Below are positions 61,277 through 64,000 of a stretch of 64,000 nucleotides of DNA, one piece after another. Numbering within the stretch: position 1 is the stretch's first letter; each line of letters opens with the position of its first letter. Under the pieces are notes generated by a model. It was not told the DNA's origin and searched no databases. It saw only the letters and a list, made by a program, of their open reading frames with translations. Source of the stretch: Echinimonas agarilytica (lineage in GTDB: Bacteria > Pseudomonadota > Gammaproteobacteria > Enterobacterales > Neiellaceae); contig NZ_JAMQGP010000002.1 of the NCBI RefSeq assembly GCF_023703465.1, positions 659,860-723,859 of the forward strand. The letters run 5' to 3'. The position numbers were made by a program, and so were the translations under genes.

Positions 61277-62122
61277 ATGACCGACAACACCTCTCAATCA
61301 CCCCAAATGCAACAGCAACCGTTGCCGCTGGGGTATGTGCGAGGTGAAGCCATTGTTGAGCAACCTGTTGACCTTTATATTCCACCCGATGCGTTGGAAG
61401 TTATTTTAGAAGCATTTGAAGGGCCGATGGACCTTCTGCTTTACCTCATTCGTAAAAATCAGCTCGATATTTTAGATTTACCGGTGCTTGAAATTACCCA
61501 TCAGTACATGGAATACATTGCTTTGATGGAAGAATTGAAGCTTGAAGTGGCAGCGGAATACTTATTAATGGCGGCCCTGCTTGCTGAAATTAAGTCACGC
61601 TTACTATTGCCTAAACATGTTGAAGAAGACGACGAAGAAGATGATCCCAGAGCAGAGCTTCTTCGCCGTTTGCAAGAATATGAATGGTTCAAATTGAAAG
61701 CCCAAGAACTGGACCAATTGCCCAGAAGTGAGCGCGATTTTTTTCATGCAAGCGCTCACGTAGACGATGCGATAAAACCTGAGCGCGTGCCTCCGGACGT
61801 GGAGCTCGACGATTTGATGACGGCTTTTGCAAGCATTTTGAAGCGAGCAAAAGCGTTCGACCATCATCATGTTGAGCGTGAAGTGTTGTCAACACGAGAG
61901 CGCATGGCGCAGGTATTGAGTCGACTCAATGGCGTTCAATGGGTCGAATTCGCCAGGCTATTTGACGTGTTCGAAGGAAAAGCAGGCGTGGTTGTGACTT
62001 TTTTAGCAATTCTTGAGCTCACCAAAGAGCAGCGTATTGAACTCACGCAAAATGCCATTTTTGCTCCCATACATGTGCGTGATAAAGTCCAAAGCGAGCC
62101 TTTGCACGCGTTGACCGAATAG
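61277..62122 (+). CDS. scpA: Segregation and condensation protein A
   Basis: Kleisin subunit of the SMC-ScpAB condensin-like complex, which compacts and separates chromosomes. The product is 281 residues from the ATG at 61277 (a TTG at 61271 is possible). Features are FEGPMDLLLYLIRKNQLDILDLPVLEITHQYMEYI, LEVAAEYLLMAALLAEIKSRLLLP, an acidic stretch EEDDEEDDPRAE, and the C-terminal winged helix. It is an extended N-terminal variant (about 30 residues before the usual core). Confidence 0.92.
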   Translation: MTDNTSQSPQMQQQPLPLGYVRGEAIVEQPVDLYIPPDALEVILEAFEGPMDLLLYLIRKNQLDILDLPVLEITHQYMEYIALMEELKLEVAAEYLLMAALLAEIKSRLLLPKHVEEDDEEDDPRAELLRRLQEYEWFKLKAQELDQLPRSERDFFHASAHVDDAIKPERVPPDVELDDLMTAFASILKRAKAFDHHHVEREVLSTRERMAQVLSRLNGVQWVEFARLFDVFEGKAGVVVTFLAILELTKEQRIELTQNAIFAPIHVRDKVQSEPLHALTE

Positions 62123-62129
62123 GTGGTGT

Positions 62130-62735
62130 ATGGGAAACCGTATGAGTAACACGCAACTGCAACAGATCATCGAAGCCGCGTTATTCGTGGCTGAGCAACC
62201 CATGACGCCCACTGCATTGCGAGAATCAGTTCTCAGCCCATTTTCTGTACCTTTGCCCCGCATTCGAGAAGCACTCGATGCCATCATGCAAGATTATGAG
62301 ACACGAGGTGTTCACTTGGTTGAAGTCGCGTCTGGCTATCATTTTCAAACCGCACCTGCCGTTTCAGAGTATGTAGCATTGTTGTGGACTGAAAAAGCGC
62401 CGCGTTACTCAAGGGCAACGCTCGAAACACTCTCGCTGATCGCCTATCGGCAGCCCATTACTCGTGCTGAAATAGAGCAAGTTCGTGGCGTCTCTGTGTC
62501 CACACAAATTATGAAAACATTGCAAGAAAGAGGTTGGGTTAAGATAATCGGCCACAAAGAAGTCCCAGGTAGACCTGCGCTATACGCAACAACGCCGGTA
62601 TTTCTGGATTATTTTGGCCTCAAAAGCTTGTCTGAGCTGCCAGAGCTGGCACTACCTGACAACGCCAGAGAGCAAGCTCTTGCTGCCGAATATCCGCTAT
62701 TCGCAGATGCAAATAAACCTCAAGCTGATTCCTAG
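62130..62735 (+). CDS. scpB: Segregation and condensation protein B
   Basis: Partner of ScpA, with tandem winged-helix domains; 201 residues. Features are QLQQIIEAALFVAEQPM, LSLIAYRQPITRAEIEQVRGV and GHKEVPGRPALYATTPVFLDYFGL. The start lies 7 bases after scpA's stop. In relatives rluB usually follows; here the integron-type integrase gene follows on the opposite strand 23 bases after the scpB stop, which suggests that an insertion or rearrangement has occurred at this point. Confidence 0.92.
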   Translation: MGNRMSNTQLQQIIEAALFVAEQPMTPTALRESVLSPFSVPLPRIREALDAIMQDYETRGVHLVEVASGYHFQTAPAVSEYVALLWTEKAPRYSRATLETLSLIAYRQPITRAEIEQVRGVSVSTQIMKTLQERGWVKIIGHKEVPGRPALYATTPVFLDYFGLKSLSELPELALPDNAREQALAAEYPLFADANKPQADS

Positions 62736-62758
62736 CCGCATCGGCAGAGTTCAAGCGC

Positions 62759-63730
62759 TTAGAACATCATGTCAAAAGGACTCTTCACGCCCGATTGGTG
62801 CTGTCCCAATACGTGTGTGTAAATTTGAGTCGTTTTAATATCGTTGTGGCCTAATAATTCTTGAATGGTTCTAAGATCGGTACCCGACTCGAGTAAATGC
62901 GTTGCAAAGCTATGACGAAAGGTATGACAACTGGCCAGATCATTCACGCCAGCTGCACGAATTGCTTTTTTAACCCCTCGTTGCAACCCTTTTTCATGCA
63001 GGTGATGACGTTTGAATACCCCATCTCTGGGGTCAACCGCCAAATGGCTTGATGGGAATAAGTATTGATACTGCTGGCTTCGATCTGCGCCTTTGTATTT
63101 CCTTGCTAACTGATACGGGAGAGATACTTGGCCAAAACCTGCATCTAAGTCTGCTCGGTGTAGAAGAATCGTTGCATCAACTTGTTGGCGAATGGCGTCA
63201 ACGAGGTTTGTGGGCATGAGAGTCACCCGGTCTTTGTTACCTTTTCCGTTCCGCACAGTTATGGTTTTGAGATTGAAATTAATATCGCCAATCCTTAAAC
63301 GATGGCATTCAGCAACCCGCAGCCCACTTCCGTACATCAACCCCACCATTAGTTTAAATTTGTTATTGAGCCTGTTAATGACAGAAGCGATCTCATCTCT
63401 TGTAAGCACTATGGGTAATTTACGTTTGGGCGCTGCACGAGTGGCATTCACATTTTCCAATGGCCGATTCAATACATGACGGAACAAGAAACACACGGCA
63501 TTAAATGCGATAGATTGTGTGGCAGGGGAGACATGCTTTTTGACTGCAAGATCACTTAGGAATGTCTCAACATGAGTTTCATTGTGCTCCTTTGGGTGTC
63601 CCATTCCATGAAAAAAAAGATACTGACGAATCCAGTGCCAATAGGTCTTTTCTGTCTTGAATGCATAGTGCCTAACCTTGATAGCCTTTTGGAATGCGGC
63701 TTGTAGCGATTCGGAACGTCTGGTTTCCAT
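62759..63730 (-). CDS. intI: Integron integrase (IntI-type tyrosine recombinase)
   Basis: Tyrosine recombinase of 323 residues. The catalytic residues are present: Arg in GSGLRVAECHRLRIGDI, HxxR in SCHTFRHSFATHLL, and Tyr in NDIKTTQIYTHVLG. It also carries the extra segment that separates IntI from XerC/D: PYQLARKYKGADRSQQYQYLFPSS followed by LAVDPRDGVFKRHHLHEKGLQRGV. An ATG at 63730 is preceded by AAGGA. No attC array was seen in the window. In integrons the attI site lies beyond the intI start; that side is only 50 bases here before a transposase fragment begins. It is convergent with scpB. Confidence 0.88.
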   Translation of the reverse strand: METRRSESLQAAFQKAIKVRHYAFKTEKTYWHWIRQYLFFHGMGHPKEHNETHVETFLSDLAVKKHVSPATQSIAFNAVCFLFRHVLNRPLENVNATRAAPKRKLPIVLTRDEIASVINRLNNKFKLMVGLMYGSGLRVAECHRLRIGDINFNLKTITVRNGKGNKDRVTLMPTNLVDAIRQQVDATILLHRADLDAGFGQVSLPYQLARKYKGADRSQQYQYLFPSSHLAVDPRDGVFKRHHLHEKGLQRGVKKAIRAAGVNDLASCHTFRHSFATHLLESGTDLRTIQELLGHNDIKTTQIYTHVLGQHQSGVKSPFDMMF

Positions 63731-63770
63731 ACCGAGTATATTCCTTAAGTAAATTTCACTGTTTATTTAT

Positions 63771-64000
63771 GGCCCTTCATTAATTGTGGTGGGTTGGCGC
63801 CAAATCTAACCCTCCAAAATGAAACATGATGGCGTTCTTGTATCGCTCTTTTGAACGAAAGCCATGAGCTCGGACTCTGATGGTTCTTATGCGACTGTTG
63901 AGGGCCTCCGCTAAACCATTTGAGACTTGATGCCTCATCGCATTTAGAATTCCCCACAAGCGGCCTTTGATGAGGTTAGCGACATTTGTCAAAGCGGGGA
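63771..64000 (-). mobile_element. ISL3-family insertion sequence, one end (partial)
   Basis: Transposase reading frame entering from the right edge. The possible IS end, GGCCCTTCATTAATTG at 63771, lies nine bases beyond the transposase stop, similar to other ISL3 elements whose ends start with GG. The rest of the element is outside the window, so terminal repeats and target duplication cannot be checked. Confidence 0.5.
63780..64000 (-). CDS. ISL3-family transposase, C-terminal part (runs off the edge)
   Basis: The frame is open to the window edge and ends at a TAA. The visible part shows the C-terminal signature of ISL3 (DDE) transposases: NVANLIKGRLWGILNAM, HQVSNGLAEALNSRIRTIR and RSKERYKNAIMFHFGGLDLAPTH. 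The catalytic Glu region lies in the SNGLAEALN block. The upstream part, with the two Asp residues, is not in the window, so it is unknown whether the gene is intact. It lies 49 bases beyond the intI start, where attI would be expected. Confidence 0.78.
   Translation of the reverse strand, partial: PALTNVANLIKGRLWGILNAMRHQVSNGLAEALNSRIRTIRVRAHGFRSKERYKNAIMFHFGGLDLAPTHHN

Noticed and set aside
63731..63779. attI or attC site beside intI
   Set aside because: No GTTRRRY core or its complement was found in these 49 bases, so no recombination site is claimed.

Overview
The window reads as a chromosomal segment of a marine gammaproteobacterium, most likely from the Alteromonadales or a nearby group. 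The supporting features are a HexR/zwf/glk sugar module, a PsrA-fadE fatty-acid module, DUF1415, DUF2989 and DUF3080 proteins, a trp operon with a fused trpCF gene and a classical attenuator, PEP-CTERM proteins, a LamB-type maltoporin and a chromosomal integron-type integrase. No rRNA, tRNA or CRISPR array was recognised. Most of the window is ordinary, densely packed core genome. The accessory-looking parts are about 23.4-28.0 kb (a multi-domain lipoprotein and two PEP-CTERM paralogs in AT-rich DNA) and the right end (integron integrase next to an ISL3-type transposase).

Layout. 0.3-10.1 kb: sixA, cinA, maltoporin lamB with a CRP-like site and a perfect palindrome upstream, metC, a DUF1415 gene, argA, and two tandem exported amidohydrolase-fold proteins, the second of which has lost its metal-binding HxH. 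10.2-15.5 kb: an M2 (ACE-like) peptidyl-dipeptidase lipoprotein, then the psrA-fadE pair with a PsrA box. 15.6-23.4 kb: an EamA permease, a membrane diguanylate cyclase, pykA, hexR, zwf and glk. 23.8-27.2 kb: a SnoaL-SnoaL-ABM lipoprotein and two PEP-CTERM paralogs with duplicated leaders and sigma-54-like elements. 28.1-37.7 kb: gapA (with a consensus FNR box), malQ, glgB, glgX and gnd. 37.8-52.6 kb: mixed housekeeping genes, including a Pyr_excise-like gene, msrB, DUF2989, a thioredoxin-fold protein, two MATE transporters, uvrB, a RIO kinase, DUF3080, ribE, a pteridine-reductase-like SDR, a HAD phosphatase, ppnP, a flavin reductase and a lone type IV-type prepilin. 52.7-59.6 kb: trpL-E-G-D-CF-B-A on the minus strand. 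59.7-62.7 kb: divergent rnm-like PHP gene, yciO, scpA, scpB. 62.8-64.0 kb: intI and a partial ISL3 transposase.

How the genes fit together. LamB, MalQ, GlgB and GlgX point to uptake of malto-oligosaccharides and turnover of glycogen. Glk, Zwf, Gnd, GapA and PykA carry the resulting glucose through glycolysis and the oxidative pentose-phosphate pathway, with HexR as the probable switch. The genes pgl, edd and eda, which often sit beside hexR/zwf, are absent here. PsrA-FadE forms a fatty-acid sensing and beta-oxidation unit. The trp operon has a 23-codon leader peptide with three consecutive Trp codons followed by a terminator hairpin, so attenuation is well supported.

No wholly new system could be demonstrated. 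The best leads are the duplicated PEP-CTERM leader and promoter unit, the orphan integron integrase placed just after scpB, the small-ORF-plus-terminator leader in front of the M2 peptidase gene, the FNR box on gapA, and the paired active and degenerate amidohydrolases.
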